Positions 8,962-17,866 of a DNA stretch of 64,000 bases are shown here, one piece after another; the first letter of the stretch is position 1; each line of letters opens with the position of its first letter. Position numbers and translations under genes: made by a program. This stretch comes from Sulfitobacter sp. DSM 110093 (GTDB lineage: Bacteria > Pseudomonadota > Alphaproteobacteria > Rhodobacterales > Rhodobacteraceae). Location of the stretch: assembly GCF_022788715.1 (NCBI RefSeq), contig NZ_CP085167.1, positions 1,113,001-1,177,000 of the forward strand, given 5' to 3'. The notes beneath the pieces are model-generated. The model was not told the DNA's origin and did not search any database. It worked only from the letters and a program-made list of their open reading frames with translations.

Positions 8962-10149
8962 ATGAGCAACGACCGTCACCCACGCACCCAAGCGATCCAC
9001 GCAGGCACCCGCCGCAGCCAGTATGGCGAGGTGAGCGAGGCGATCTACCTCACCCAAGGGTTCGTCTATGACAGCGCCGAACAGGCGGAGGCGCGGTTTG
9101 AAGAGATCGGCCCGGATGAGTTCATCTACGCCCGCTATGGCAACCCCACGGTCGCCATGTTCGAAGACCGTATCGCCACGCTGGAAGGGGCCGAAGATGC
9201 ATTCGCCACGGCCAGCGGCATGGCGGCGGTCTCGGGTGCGCTGATCTCAATGCTGAAAGCGGGCGATCATGTGGTGTCGGCCCGGGCCCTTTTCGGCTCC
9301 TGTATCTATGTGCTCGAAGAAATCCTTGGCCGCTATGGCGTTGAGGTCACTTTCGTCGATGGCAGCGATCTGGCTGCATGGGAGGCCGCGATCCGCGACG
9401 ACACCCGCGCGGTGTTCTTTGAATCCGTTGCCAATCCCACGCTTGAGGTGATCGACATCGAAGCCGTCGCCGAACTGGCCCATGCCAAGGGCGCGCTGGT
9501 GGTGGTCGATAACGTGTTTGCCACGCCGGTGTTCTCCCGTGCGATTTCGCAGGGGGCGGATGTGGTGGTCTATTCGGCGACCAAACATATCGACGGGCAG
9601 GGCCGCGCGCTTGGCGGGGTGGTGCTGGGCAGCCGTGATTTCATCCGCGGCACGCTTGAGCCCTATATGAAACACACTGGCGGCTCGATGAGCCCGTTCA
9701 CCGCGTGGATCATGCTTAAGGGATTGGAAACCATTGACCTTCGCGTGCGGGCACAGGCGGCCAGCGCACAAGAATTGGCCGAAGCGCTGGAAGGGCATGC
9801 GGCGTTGGCGCGGGTGCTTTACCCCGGCCTCTCCGCGCATCCTCAAAACGCGCTGGCGGTGCAGCAGATGGGGGCAGGGGGCACGGTGCTCTCAATCGAC
9901 CTCAAAGGCGGCAAAGCGGCGGCTTTCGCTTTTCTGAATGCGCTGCAGGTTGGGGTGATTTCCAACAACCTCGGCGATGCAAAGACCATCGTGACCCACC
10001 CCGCGACCACGACGCACCAGCGTTTGCCGCAGGAAACCAAAGACCTTTTGGGCATTACGCCGGGCCTCGTGCGGGTCAGCGTGGGGCTGGAATATACTGG
10101 CGATCTCAAGGCCGATCTGCTGCAAGCCTTGGACGCGGCGGCGGCCTGA
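8962..10149 (+). CDS. metZ: O-succinylhomoserine sulfhydrylase
   Basis: A 395-residue PLP enzyme of the Cys/Met metabolism family. MetZ converts O-succinylhomoserine and sulfide to homocysteine, the direct sulfhydrylation route to methionine used by many alphaproteobacteria. Motifs: RYGNPT near residue 55, GMAAVSGAL (PLP phosphate site), VVDNVFATP and the Schiff-base lysine in YSATKHIDGQGRALGG, which distinguishes MetZ-type enzymes from cystathionine gamma-synthase. The C-terminal GLVRVSVGLEYTGDL is typical. The ATG at 8962 follows GGAAGGATGAG. Its leader carries the SAM-II riboswitch, so expression should fall when S-adenosylmethionine is plentiful. Confidence 0.95.
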   Translation: MSNDRHPRTQAIHAGTRRSQYGEVSEAIYLTQGFVYDSAEQAEARFEEIGPDEFIYARYGNPTVAMFEDRIATLEGAEDAFATASGMAAVSGALISMLKAGDHVVSARALFGSCIYVLEEILGRYGVEVTFVDGSDLAAWEAAIRDDTRAVFFESVANPTLEVIDIEAVAELAHAKGALVVVDNVFATPVFSRAISQGADVVVYSATKHIDGQGRALGGVVLGSRDFIRGTLEPYMKHTGGSMSPFTAWIMLKGLETIDLRVRAQAASAQELAEALEGHAALARVLYPGLSAHPQNALAVQQMGAGGTVLSIDLKGGKAAAFAFLNALQVGVISNNLGDAKTIVTHPATTTHQRLPQETKDLLGITPGLVRVSVGLEYTGDLKADLLQALDAAAA

Positions 10150-10226
10150 CCTGATGTGTCGCGGGCGCGGTGGCATTTTTGCCCCGCGCATCATACATAT
10201 AGGGTGACAGACCGGAGGGCCGCGCA

Positions 10227-11318
10227 ATGAACATCGTGACAGAGATGTCCGAAACACCGGATCGAAGCGCGGCGGAGGCTGCGCTCGCCACACTGCGCGC
10301 TTGGGCCGATACGGCCACCCCGGCAGAGATCGCAGCCCTCGATCCGGCGATGGCGCGGATGCTCGCGCCCGCTGACTACCCGGCGCTGAGCCGTGCCTAC
10401 CCCGAGGACTTCACCGCAGGCGACAACTACCGCGCCAGCCTGCCGGATCTGCAAAACGGCCCCTCCAGCCTGATCCGGGGCGCGCAGCAGTTGATCCAGC
10501 ATGTCGGCATCTCGAACTTTCGCCTGCCGATCCGTTACCGCAGCCGTGAGGGCGGGGATTTGCGCCTTGAAACCTCAGTCACCGGCTCGGTCTCGCTCGA
10601 CGCGGAGAAGAAGGGCATCAACATGTCCCGCATCATGCGCAGCTTTTACCGCCACGCCGAGGCGACCTTTAGCTTTGAGGTGATCGAAGCGGCGCTGGAT
10701 GATTATAAGACCGATCTCGAAAGCTTGGATGCGCGGATCCAGATGCGCTTCTCTTTCCCGATGAAGATCGGCAGTTTGCGCTCGGGGCTGACGGGCTATC
10801 AGTATTACGACATCGCACTGGAACTGGTTGAGCAGGACGGAGAGCGCAAAAAGATCGTGCATCTCGATTACGTCTATTCCAGCACCTGCCCCTGTTCGCT
10901 GGAACTCAGCGAACACGCGCGGGAAACGCGGGGGCAGTTGGCCACGCCGCACTCGCAGCGTTCCGTGGCGCGTATTTCAGTCGAGACTCAGGACGAGGGC
11001 GATTGTCTGTGGTTCGAAGACTTGGTCGAAATATGCCGCCGCGCTGTGCCGACTGAGACGCAGGTGATGGTCAAACGCGAGGATGAACAGGCGTTCGCCG
11101 AACTTAACGCCGCCAATCCGATCTTCGTTGAGGATGCCGCGCGGCTGTTTTGTGAACAGCTTTTGGCCGATGGGCGGGTAGGCGATTTTCGCATTGTCGC
11201 CAGCCATCAGGAAAGTCTGCACAGCCATGACGCAATCAGTGTGTTGACCCAAGGCGATACTTTCGCGGCGCAAAGTATTGATCCCAAAATGTTCAACACG
11301 CTGTTCCACGTCGGTTGA
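10227..11318 (+). CDS. folE2: GTP cyclohydrolase type IB
   Basis: A 363-residue member of COG1469 that forms dihydroneopterin triphosphate from GTP, the first step of folate synthesis, in organisms that lack or supplement FolE. It has the type IB signature STCPCSLELSEHARE, which holds the metal-binding Cys, and the later NPIFVEDAARLFCEQL and SHQESLHSHDA segments. The type IB enzyme can use metals other than zinc. GGAGG stands 8 bp before the ATG at 10227. Other folate genes (folB, folP) are in this window at 23-25 kb. I see no zinc-uptake regulator box in the 77-bp gap upstream. Confidence 0.95.
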   Translation: MNIVTEMSETPDRSAAEAALATLRAWADTATPAEIAALDPAMARMLAPADYPALSRAYPEDFTAGDNYRASLPDLQNGPSSLIRGAQQLIQHVGISNFRLPIRYRSREGGDLRLETSVTGSVSLDAEKKGINMSRIMRSFYRHAEATFSFEVIEAALDDYKTDLESLDARIQMRFSFPMKIGSLRSGLTGYQYYDIALELVEQDGERKKIVHLDYVYSSTCPCSLELSEHARETRGQLATPHSQRSVARISVETQDEGDCLWFEDLVEICRRAVPTETQVMVKREDEQAFAELNAANPIFVEDAARLFCEQLLADGRVGDFRIVASHQESLHSHDAISVLTQGDTFAAQSIDPKMFNTLFHVG

Positions 11319-11535
11319 CCCGTTTCACTGCGGGTTGTTCAGCTATGGGTTGTTTGCCTCTGCAGCGGCGCGCTTTCTCGGGGTAAAACCCGCGCCGTAG
11401 CGTGATATTCGCGCATAGTCGCATCTAAGCCCTGCAAGCCACGCCCAGCCGCTATGCGAAAACGTCGGTTCTGCTGCGGCGCAGCATTGCCTATCTAACG
11501 GTCATCGAAACACTGCAAATTGCAAAGGCAATCAG
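11319..11535. other. Intergenic region ahead of the first DUF1127 gene
   Basis: It holds a weak hairpin just after folE2 (ACCCG paired with CGGGT, then TTGTT), a dyad CTGC-GGC-GCAG at 11474-11484 followed directly by ATTGC, and TATCTA as a possible -10 element. A small inverted repeat, ATTGC-AAAG-GCAAT (11519-11532), encloses the AAAGG ribosome-binding site. No other gene is visible. Confidence 0.5.
11474..11484. promoter_or_regulatory. CTGC-N3-GCAG dyad (PhaR-like operator)
   Basis: CTGCGGCGCAG is a perfect dyad matching the CTGC-N3-GCAG site described for the polyhydroxyalkanoate repressor PhaR in Rhodobacter. The wider sequence, TGCTGC-N3-GCAGCATTGC, recurs upstream of the hairpin array at 47.5 kb and, with one change, upstream of the second DUF1127 gene. 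The regulator is inferred from the motif only. Confidence 0.4.
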
Positions 11536-11784
11536 ATGACCTACCAGAGCACTGCTCATCCCGCCCATTCCGCTTCACCCCTAGAAGGGCTACGGCGCGC
11601 CGGTGCCGGACTGCGCCGCTTTTTTGCGGGGATCGGCCACGGCATCATGATGGGCTCAACCGCCCACCGCCGGTTTGAACAGGTCCAAGTCCTGCAGGCC
11701 AAAAGCGACGAAGAACTGGCTGCCATGGGCGTCAAACGTGACGACATCGTTCACCACGTTTTCAAAGACCTCTACTACATCTAA
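11536..11784 (+). CDS. DUF1127 small protein (first copy)
   Basis: An 82-residue basic protein. The C-terminal half carries the DUF1127 pattern: QAKSDEELAAMGVKRDDI followed by a VFKDLYYI tail. The N-terminal part is rich in Arg and Gly and may be flexible. In R. sphaeroides a short DUF1127 protein (CcaF1) binds RNA and helps small-RNA maturation; whether this longer copy does the same is unknown. AAAGG precedes the ATG by about 9 bp. A GC-rich hairpin follows the gene. Unlike the copy at 47 kb, it has no CCTCC-loop hairpins beside it. Confidence 0.8.
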   Translation: MTYQSTAHPAHSASPLEGLRRAGAGLRRFFAGIGHGIMMGSTAHRRFEQVQVLQAKSDEELAAMGVKRDDIVHHVFKDLYYI

Positions 11785-11792
11785 GACGTCAC

Positions 11793-11820
11793 GGACCGGG
11801 GCCAAATCGCGCCCCGGTCC
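11793..11820 (+). terminator. GC-rich hairpin after the DUF1127 gene
   Basis: GGACCGGGGC (11793-11802) pairs perfectly with GCCCCGGTCC (11811-11820) around an 8-base loop. There is no clear T run, so termination is likely but not certain. It lies 46 bp before the trkH ATG. Confidence 0.5.
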
Positions 11821-11865
11821 CGTCTCGGCTTGACAGCGACACGCGGCCAAGCCAACGCTGCGCCC

Positions 11866-13314
11866 ATGTTGGATATACGACCTGTCGGATATGTGGTGGG
11901 CCTTTTGGTGGCCGTGCTTGGCCTTGCCATGATCATCCCGATCTTGGTCGATCTGGCCGAGGGTCGGGGCCAATGGTGGGTTTTTGTCGAAAGCGCACTA
12001 ATCACGACGCTGGGCGGCGGTATGATCGCCCTCGCCAGTGCCAATGGGGTCCGCGAAGGGCTGACCATCCAACAAACATTTATGCTGACCACCGGCGTCT
12101 GGCTGATGCTGCCGCTTTTCGGGGCTTTGCCATTCGTTCTGGGCGCGACCGATGCTAGCGTGACTGATGCGATATTTGAGGCCATGTCGGGGCTGACCAC
12201 CACGGGGGCCACGGTCCTGTCGGGGCTGGAGGACCTGCCCAAGGGACTGCTGATCTGGCGCGGTATCCTGCAATGGTTGGGCGGCATCGGTATCGTCGTT
12301 GTCGCCATGGTATTTCTGCCCGAACTGCGGGTCGGTGGGATGCAGATCTTTAAGTCTGAATCCTTTGACACATTTGGAAAGATCCTGCCCCGCGCAGGTC
12401 AGATCGCCACGCAGATTTCGGTGATTTACCTCTGGCTGACGCTAGCCTGCATGCTGAGCTATCTTGCCCTTGGGATGACGACCTTTGACGCGACGGTTCA
12501 TGCGCTGACCACTGTGTCGACAGGTGGTTTTTCGAACTACGACGCGTCGTTCAGCACCTTCTCCGGCCCCGCCGAATATGTCGCCGTGGTTTTCATGATC
12601 CTCGCGGCGTTGCCGTTCGTACGCTATGTGCAGCTGATCAATGGCAACCCTGTGGCGCTGCACCGTGATCCGCAGGTGCGTGGCTTTCTGATGACGGTGG
12701 CGGTTCTGGTGGGGGTTGTGTTCCTCGTCCTGCGCAGCGGCTTTACTTATGACAGCGAGCAGATGTTGCGCGAGGCGTTGTTTAACATCACGTCGATCAT
12801 CTCTGGCACGGGCTATGCCTCGGCGGATTATATGCAGTGGGGCGGTTTTGCCGTGGCGCTGTTTTTCTTCATCGGGTTGATTGGTGGTTGTGCGGGGTCG
12901 ACGACCTGTTCGATCAAGATCTTCCGCTATCAGTTGCTTTTCGCGTCCATCCGCGCTCAGCTGCGGCGCATCCGTTCGCCGCATGGCATCTTTACCCCGC
13001 GCTATGATGGCCGCCCGGTCGGGGCCGACGTTCTGAGCTCGGTCATGTCATTCTTTATGTTCTTCGTGGTGTCTCTGGGGCTGATCTCCGTCGCACTCAG
13101 CCTGACGGGGCTAGATTTTGTTACGTCAGTCTCAGGGGCGGCAGCGGCATTGGCCAATATCGGGCCGGGCTTGGGGCCGATCATCGGTCCGGCCGGAAAT
13201 TTCGGCAGCCTGAACGACACGGCGAAGTGGATCCTCATCATCGCCATGTGGATCGGGCGGCTGGAATTGATGGCGGTCTATGTGATGTTCACCGCGAAGT
13301 TCTGGCGCGCTTGA
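11866..13314 (+). CDS. trkH: Trk potassium uptake membrane subunit TrkH
   Basis: A 482-residue integral membrane protein, the pore-forming subunit of the Trk potassium uptake system; it works with the NAD-binding regulator TrkA, which is not in this window. The selectivity-filter regions are visible: SGLTTTGATVLSGLE in the first repeat, TVSTGGFSNYDASF in the second, SIISGTGYASADYMQW in the third, and the fourth near AALANIGPGLGP. GGCAGSTTCSIK is the conserved loop after the third repeat. The frame is open from a TTG at 11830, but the ATG at 11866 gives the normal N terminus MLDIRPVGYVVG. Confidence 0.93.
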   Translation: MLDIRPVGYVVGLLVAVLGLAMIIPILVDLAEGRGQWWVFVESALITTLGGGMIALASANGVREGLTIQQTFMLTTGVWLMLPLFGALPFVLGATDASVTDAIFEAMSGLTTTGATVLSGLEDLPKGLLIWRGILQWLGGIGIVVVAMVFLPELRVGGMQIFKSESFDTFGKILPRAGQIATQISVIYLWLTLACMLSYLALGMTTFDATVHALTTVSTGGFSNYDASFSTFSGPAEYVAVVFMILAALPFVRYVQLINGNPVALHRDPQVRGFLMTVAVLVGVVFLVLRSGFTYDSEQMLREALFNITSIISGTGYASADYMQWGGFAVALFFFIGLIGGCAGSTTCSIKIFRYQLLFASIRAQLRRIRSPHGIFTPRYDGRPVGADVLSSVMSFFMFFVVSLGLISVALSLTGLDFVTSVSGAAAALANIGPGLGPIIGPAGNFGSLNDTAKWILIIAMWIGRLELMAVYVMFTAKFWRA

Positions 13315-13322
13315 AAACGCAA

Positions 13323-13349
13323 AAGGGCGGCACCTTTGGCGCCGCCCTT
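13323..13349 (+). terminator. Hairpin between trkH and the convergent gene
   Basis: AAGGGCGGC (13323-13331) pairs perfectly with GCCGCCCTT (13341-13349). It sits 9 bp after the trkH stop and 52 bp from the stop of the convergent gene, so it may serve both. The T run is weak. Confidence 0.6.
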
Positions 13350-13400
13350 CGTCTAAGGTCACTGAGCAAGACTAAGACCATCCCGCCTCGTGTTTCGGTG

Positions 13401-15260
13401 TTACTCCCAGCAGCTAACCAGAACGGTCATGCCCTGTGCGCGCAGCGTCAGGTCGCGCGGCGCGATAGGGGCAGCGGTGCTTTGCGCCATCTTGCTGTTC
13501 AGCCCCGCGTTTTGCGCGGCCTTGAGGATCACAGCACCGTCGAGGGCAAAGCTTACGTCTTCGGGCAGCTTGCGGTCGCTATCGGTGCGGGGCAGCAACA
13601 TGCCAACCACATGGCCGTTATCGTCAAAGACCGGGCCACCTGAATCGCCGGGCTGCGCTTTTACGGCCAGCCGCTTGAGGGTGTCTTCGCCGTTCAGGCC
13701 TTTAAGGTCAGACAATGCGCCAAAGGTCAGGGTCGCCGCACTCAGAACACCTTCGTAGGAGTAGCCCGCCACGGAGATTTCCGACTGCAGGCGCGGTGCG
13801 CTGTTGCTGAACTCCGCCACGGCCAGAGGGGCCAGACGGCTTTCGGGCTTGAGCAACGCAAGGCCGCTGGCGTCATCCGTGGCGACAACTGTGGCGTCGG
13901 TATCGGCGTCCAGCGTCACGCGGGTGCATGAGGCGACCGCTTCGCTGGTGGTCACAACTGCGCCGTTGCTATCAATGAAAAAGCCGCTGCGGGCGATCTT
14001 GGGCTGACGGATTTGCAAGCCCGCGACCAGATCAATCGCTTGGGCGTCGTTGTTGCCGGCAGCGGCGTCCAGTACAGCGGGCAGGCGGGTCAGACTTTTG
14101 GACATCTCGGCAATCACGCGGCGACGACGGTCTTCGTCACCGGCGGGCCAGATAAGCGTGAAGCCTTTGATCTGACCATTCTCCAGCGAGACCTGCGTCT
14201 GGCTGATGATGCTGCCGTTTTCACCGATCAACTCGAACGAGTCGCGCTTGCGCTCGCGTGGGCCGTCCAGCGGCACGATCTCTAGGGTTTGCATGATGTC
14301 ATAAAGACCATAGAGCGTGTCGCGGTTGCCCGGCTGGCTGATCAACAGAACCCGCGCACCGATATTGCCGCTGGCATCGTAATGCGCAAAGGGTGGCTCA
14401 TAACGGGCAAAGGCAACCTCGGCCGTGGGCATCATGATTTCGATCCCGGCCTTCTCGTCACGCACCATTTGCAGGCCCAGCCCATCCAGCACGGCGTTAT
14501 ACTGCGCCATCAGCGCGGCACGCTGCCGGGTGGTCAGCACGCCTGTCTGGTCGTAGCCGTTTGCCGACTGCCATTCCCCCATTGACGCGCGGGTGCCGCG
14601 GCCAAAAGCGCCATCAATCGCAGCGTCGTAAAAACCGGCCCATTGCAAGGCGACTTGCAAGTCTCGGCGCTCTGCCGGAGAGAGGGCGCGTTCAGAACGA
14701 CGCGCCTCTGCCGGGGTCTCATCCGGTTCGGGCGGCGCGGGGGCGGCAATTGTTTCAGCAGGATCTTCGCCTGCGGTGCTATCGCCCTCTGTCGCGGCCG
14801 GATCGAGCGGGGTTGTCGTGACTTCTGGTGTTGTTTCAGCAGTCGCTGTTTCAGGGTCGGCAGTTTCAGCCTCAAAACCCGCAGGCGGGTCAATCACACC
14901 GGTATCAAGCACATTGGCACCCACGGGCCAGAACTGCTGGCGAAAGCGGTTCGATTGCTGAATGAAACTGTCACGCGGCACCAGACCGTCGCGGACATAG
15001 CTGCGCAGCACCAGTTCGGCATCTGCCCGGCGGTAGGGGCCAACGGCGATGCCGTACCAACCGCCACCCAAGGAAAAGCCGCTCACGTCATCCAACAGGG
15101 TTTCATAGGCGCGCGCCCGGTCTGTGGCCTCTGCCAAAGACGGTTGCGCCTCAATCTGTACCCAAACGACATCCTCTGCCGATTGCGCCCGTGCAAGCCC
15201 GGCCCAAGACAGGCTCAGGGCCAAAAACATCGCCACGGGGGCAAAAAGAAATCGCTTCAT
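13401..15260 (-). CDS. Periplasmic SPOR-like / peptidoglycan-binding / trypsin-like protein, probable pseudoprotease
   Basis: A 619-residue exported protein. A signal peptide (residues 1-27, ending LARAQS) is followed by a SPOR-like segment (about 32-105), a Pro/Glu/Thr-rich linker, a PG-binding-1 domain (about 195-255, with [20 protein letters not shown]), a unique central region and a C-terminal trypsin/HtrA-type fold. The nucleophile motif GDSGGP is present (Ser about 540). Two other catalytic positions differ from the HtrA pattern: the NNHVV histidine aligns with Glu about 440 in VVTTSEAV, and the Asp of DLALL aligns with Gly about 466 in SGLALL. It therefore may not cleave proteins and may bind peptides at the cell wall. 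The alignment was made by eye. Confidence 0.75.
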   Translation of the reverse strand: MKRFLFAPVAMFLALSLSWAGLARAQSAEDVVWVQIEAQPSLAEATDRARAYETLLDDVSGFSLGGGWYGIAVGPYRRADAELVLRSYVRDGLVPRDSFIQQSNRFRQQFWPVGANVLDTGVIDPPAGFEAETADPETATAETTPEVTTTPLDPAATEGDSTAGEDPAETIAAPAPPEPDETPAEARRSERALSPAERRDLQVALQWAGFYDAAIDGAFGRGTRASMGEWQSANGYDQTGVLTTRQRAALMAQYNAVLDGLGLQMVRDEKAGIEIMMPTAEVAFARYEPPFAHYDASGNIGARVLLISQPGNRDTLYGLYDIMQTLEIVPLDGPRERKRDSFELIGENGSIISQTQVSLENGQIKGFTLIWPAGDEDRRRRVIAEMSKSLTRLPAVLDAAAGNNDAQAIDLVAGLQIRQPKIARSGFFIDSNGAVVTTSEAVASCTRVTLDADTDATVVATDDASGLALLKPESRLAPLAVAEFSNSAPRLQSEISVAGYSYEGVLSAATLTFGALSDLKGLNGEDTLKRLAVKAQPGDSGGPVFDDNGHVVGMLLPRTDSDRKLPEDVSFALDGAVILKAAQNAGLNSKMAQSTAAPIAPRDLTLRAQGMTVLVSCWE

Positions 15261-15358
15261 CGTCACTCAACTCTCGTAAAACCAAATCCGAGCCAGATTA
15301 CGCCGGAAAGCGGCGCAAATGCCATGGTAAAGGGGCTGAATTTCTCACAAAGCTGCGA

Positions 15359-15387
15359 TTGACCCCCATGGATTGCAGACGTAGGAA
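15359..15387 (+). promoter_or_regulatory. Putative promoter for glyQ
   Basis: TTGACC (15359-15364), a 17-bp spacer and TAGGAA (15382-15387) resemble a sigma-70 promoter 30 bp before the glyQ start. The -10 element is a weak match. Confidence 0.35.
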
Positions 15388-15415
15388 AGGCGCGCATCAT
15401 AAAGGGGCAATCACC

Positions 15416-16363
15416 ATGTCTGACGCGGCGCAGAAACCACGCTCTTTTCAAGAGATCATCCTTGCATTGCAGAGCTATTGGGCGCGGCAGGGCTGCGCGA
15501 TCTTGCAACCCTATGACATGGAAGTGGGCGCGGGCACCTTTCACCCTGCCACCACGCTGCGCAGCCTTGGCAACATGCCTTGGGCCGCGGCCTATGTACA
15601 ACCCTCGCGCCGCCCCACCGATGGGCGCTATGGTGAGAACCCCAACCGCTTGCAGCATTATTACCAGTACCAAGTGCTGATCAAACCCAGCCCGCCCAAT
15701 CTGCAAGACCTGTACCTCGGCTCGCTAGAGGCGATCGGCATCGACATGGCGCTGCATGACATCCGTTTTGTCGAAGACGACTGGGAAAGCCCGACGCTGG
15801 GCGCGTGGGGTCTGGGCTGGGAAGTCTGGTGTGACGGAATGGAAGTTAGCCAGTTCACCTATTTCCAACAGGTCGGCGGTCACGACTGCCACCCCGTCTC
15901 GGGTGAGCTGACCTATGGGTTGGAACGTTTGGCGATGTATGTGCTGGGCGTCGATCACGTGATGGGCATGCCGTTTAACAGCCCCGACGCGCCGATCCCG
16001 CTGACCTATGGCGATGTGTTCAAACAGACCGAAGAGGAATTCGCGCGCTGGAACTTTGACACCGCCAATACCGAGGTGCTGCTGGATCAGTTCAACGAGG
16101 CTGAGGCACACTGCCAGTTCATCCTCGAACAGCCCGCCGAAGATCCCAAAACCGGCAAGCGCATCGTCATGGCGCACCCAGCCTATGACCAATGTATCAA
16201 GGCGAGCCATATCTTCAACCTGCTCGACGCGCGCGGCGTGATCTCGGTCACCGAACGGCAGGCCTATATCGGGCGCGTGCGGGCCTTGGCCAAGCGATGC
16301 GCCGATGCCTTCGTGCAGACCCGTGCGGGCGGCTGGACGCCTGACGCGGAAAGCACGGCATGA
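15416..16363 (+). CDS. glyQ: Glycyl-tRNA synthetase alpha subunit
   Basis: A 315-residue class II synthetase catalytic subunit that, with GlyS, charges tRNA-Gly. The conserved N terminus [20 protein letters not shown] and the motif following it, [12 protein letters not shown], are exact for Gly[22 protein letters not shown] and [19 protein letters not shown] also match. The frame is open from 15191, but AAGGGG precedes the ATG at 15416 and the length then fits. It overlaps the next gene by 4 bp (ATGA). glyS is 1.5 kb downstream, separated by two membrane-protein genes and a terminator. Confidence 0.96.
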   Translation: MSDAAQKPRSFQEIILALQSYWARQGCAILQPYDMEVGAGTFHPATTLRSLGNMPWAAAYVQPSRRPTDGRYGENPNRLQHYYQYQVLIKPSPPNLQDLYLGSLEAIGIDMALHDIRFVEDDWESPTLGAWGLGWEVWCDGMEVSQFTYFQQVGGHDCHPVSGELTYGLERLAMYVLGVDHVMGMPFNSPDAPIPLTYGDVFKQTEEEFARWNFDTANTEVLLDQFNEAEAHCQFILEQPAEDPKTGKRIVMAHPAYDQCIKASHIFNLLDARGVISVTERQAYIGRVRALAKRCADAFVQTRAGGWTPDAESTA

Positions 16364-16875
16364 GCGGCAAGATTGTTGGCATCGTGATCCTTGTATCTGC
16401 GCTGATCGCCGGGGCTGCACTTTATTATTTGCAGATCTACGGCTTCTATCACGAGGTGCCCGAAGCCAAGGTCGAACTTGTCTCGCTGACCTCGCAAGAG
16501 GCGGAAGAGATCGCCGCAGACAATCTGCAAGCCATCGACGCTGACAGCTCTCCGATCAGGTTCCGCGCATGCTTTACACATGACATCAGCCTTGCCATGG
16601 CGACCGAGACCTATGAGATGACCGACCACACCGATCCGCGTAACGCGCCGGGCTGGTTCGATTGTTTCGACGCCCCGGCCATCGGGGCCGAGATTGAGGC
16701 TGGCACCGCGCTGACCTTCCTTGGCGGCAAGAACGTGCACTACGGCGTCGACCGGATTGTGGCACTGACCGACGACGGGCGCGGCTATATTTGGCATGAG
16801 CTTAACGACTGCGGTGAGAAGTCATATGACGGTACCGTGGTGGGCGAGGCCTGCCCAGAGCGGCCTGCGAACTAA
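16360..16875 (+). CDS. Membrane-anchored protein between glyQ and glyS (possibly DUF6446)
   Basis: A 171-residue protein with one N-terminal transmembrane helix (residues about 4-24) and a soluble domain, probably periplasmic, with three or four cysteines ([27 protein letters not shown]). I believe it belongs to a small Rhodobacterales family (DUF6446) found beside glycyl-tRNA synthetase genes, but this is memory, not a search. It overlaps glyQ by ATGA, so the two are translationally coupled. A strong terminator follows at 16882. No function can be assigned. Confidence 0.7.
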   Translation: MSGKIVGIVILVSALIAGAALYYLQIYGFYHEVPEAKVELVSLTSQEAEEIAADNLQAIDADSSPIRFRACFTHDISLAMATETYEMTDHTDPRNAPGWFDCFDAPAIGAEIEAGTALTFLGGKNVHYGVDRIVALTDDGRGYIWHELNDCGEKSYDGTVVGEACPERPAN

Positions 16876-16881
16876 GACGAT

Positions 16882-16916
16882 AAAGGTTCCGCGCAGAAAA
16901 TAGCGCGGAACCTTTT
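16882..16916 (+). terminator. Intrinsic terminator after the glyQ operon
   Basis: AAAGGTTCCGCGC (16882-16894) pairs perfectly over 13 bp with GCGCGGAACCTTT (16903-16915), with an 8-base loop and TTTT at the 3' edge. It separates glyQ and its partner from glyS. Confidence 0.85.
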
Positions 16917-16946
16917 GCCCGCGCCGAACGCTTGTTCTCCATTAGA

Positions 16947-17774
16947 ATGGGGGCACGGGTGACAGACAAATCACATGAAGGACTGAAGTGGGTGATGCGC
17001 GCGGGCTATGGCGCGCGGGGCGTGATCTATACGATCATCGGCAGTCTGGCGCTGCTGGCCGCGTTCAAATCGACCCAAGCTTCAGGTACCAAAGATGCCC
17101 TCGCTGCACTGCGGGACGAACCCTACGGGGTGCCAGCGCTTCTCGCTATTGGGGTCGGGTTGCTGGCCTATCTGGTATGGCGTGTGGTTGCTGGGGTGCA
17201 GGACGTCGAAAATCAAGGAACTGATCCCAAGGGGCTAATTGCGCGGCTGGGGCAAATCACCACTGGGCTGATCCACGGCGGTATTGGCGTTTCAGTATTG
17301 GCGCTGGCGATGAGTGGGAAGAACAGCGGCGGCGACACCACGCAAGACTGGACACAAAAACTGATGTCGATGCCGATGGGCCGTTATGTCGTGGCAGCGA
17401 TTGCACTGATCTTGCTCGGCGCGGGTATCTATTATGCCTACAAAGGCTGGAGTGGGAACTACAAAGGCCATCTGGCCCGCACGCATTTCACCGAAAGCAT
17501 TGACCCTATTCTGACCATCGGCCTTGTGGTCTATGGTATCATGATGGCGTTGGTTGCCGGGTCTTTGGGCTATGCCGCACTAACGGCCAATCCCGAACAG
17601 GCGGGCGGTTTGGGCAAAGCGTTGCAAGACCTGCGCGGGATGGCCTTTGGGCGTTTCTTGCTTGGCGGTGCCGGGTTGGGGCTGATCGGTTTTGCGATCT
17701 ATAACTTCGTTGAGGCTGCCTACCGAGTTGTACCGAAGTTCTCCGACCCCGATATCCGCACCTTGTTGGATTAA
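16947..17774 (+). CDS. DUF1206 membrane protein
   Basis: A 275-residue protein with six transmembrane helices arranged as three DUF1206 repeats, starting at about WVMRAGYGARGVIYTIIG, then ARLGQITTGLIHGGIGV and DPILTIGLVVYGIMMAL. The function of the family is unknown. The ATG at 16947 has no good ribosome-binding site; a GTG at 16959 in the same frame, preceded by a G-rich stretch, is a good alternative. It lies between glyQ and glyS in the same direction, after the terminator, and may share a promoter with glyS (92-bp gap). Confidence 0.83.
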   Translation: MGARVTDKSHEGLKWVMRAGYGARGVIYTIIGSLALLAAFKSTQASGTKDALAALRDEPYGVPALLAIGVGLLAYLVWRVVAGVQDVENQGTDPKGLIARLGQITTGLIHGGIGVSVLALAMSGKNSGGDTTQDWTQKLMSMPMGRYVVAAIALILLGAGIYYAYKGWSGNYKGHLARTHFTESIDPILTIGLVVYGIMMALVAGSLGYAALTANPEQAGGLGKALQDLRGMAFGRFLLGGAGLGLIGFAIYNFVEAAYRVVPKFSDPDIRTLLD

Positions 17775-17866
17775 ACGCAGAGCGGGGGGCTAGACCCTCC
17801 GCCTAGCACTCGTTATCCAAGCCCCCGATGAGACGCCGCCGTCGCGGCAAGAATTGGGGGCCGCCC

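Noticed and set aside
8886..9071. Short open frame beginning right after the SAM-II element, with AAAAGG in front
   Set aside because: It runs through the terminator and then out of frame inside metZ; codon content is that of the metZ shadow frame. The AAAAGG is the riboswitch 3' strand. I treat it as regulatory RNA, not a gene.
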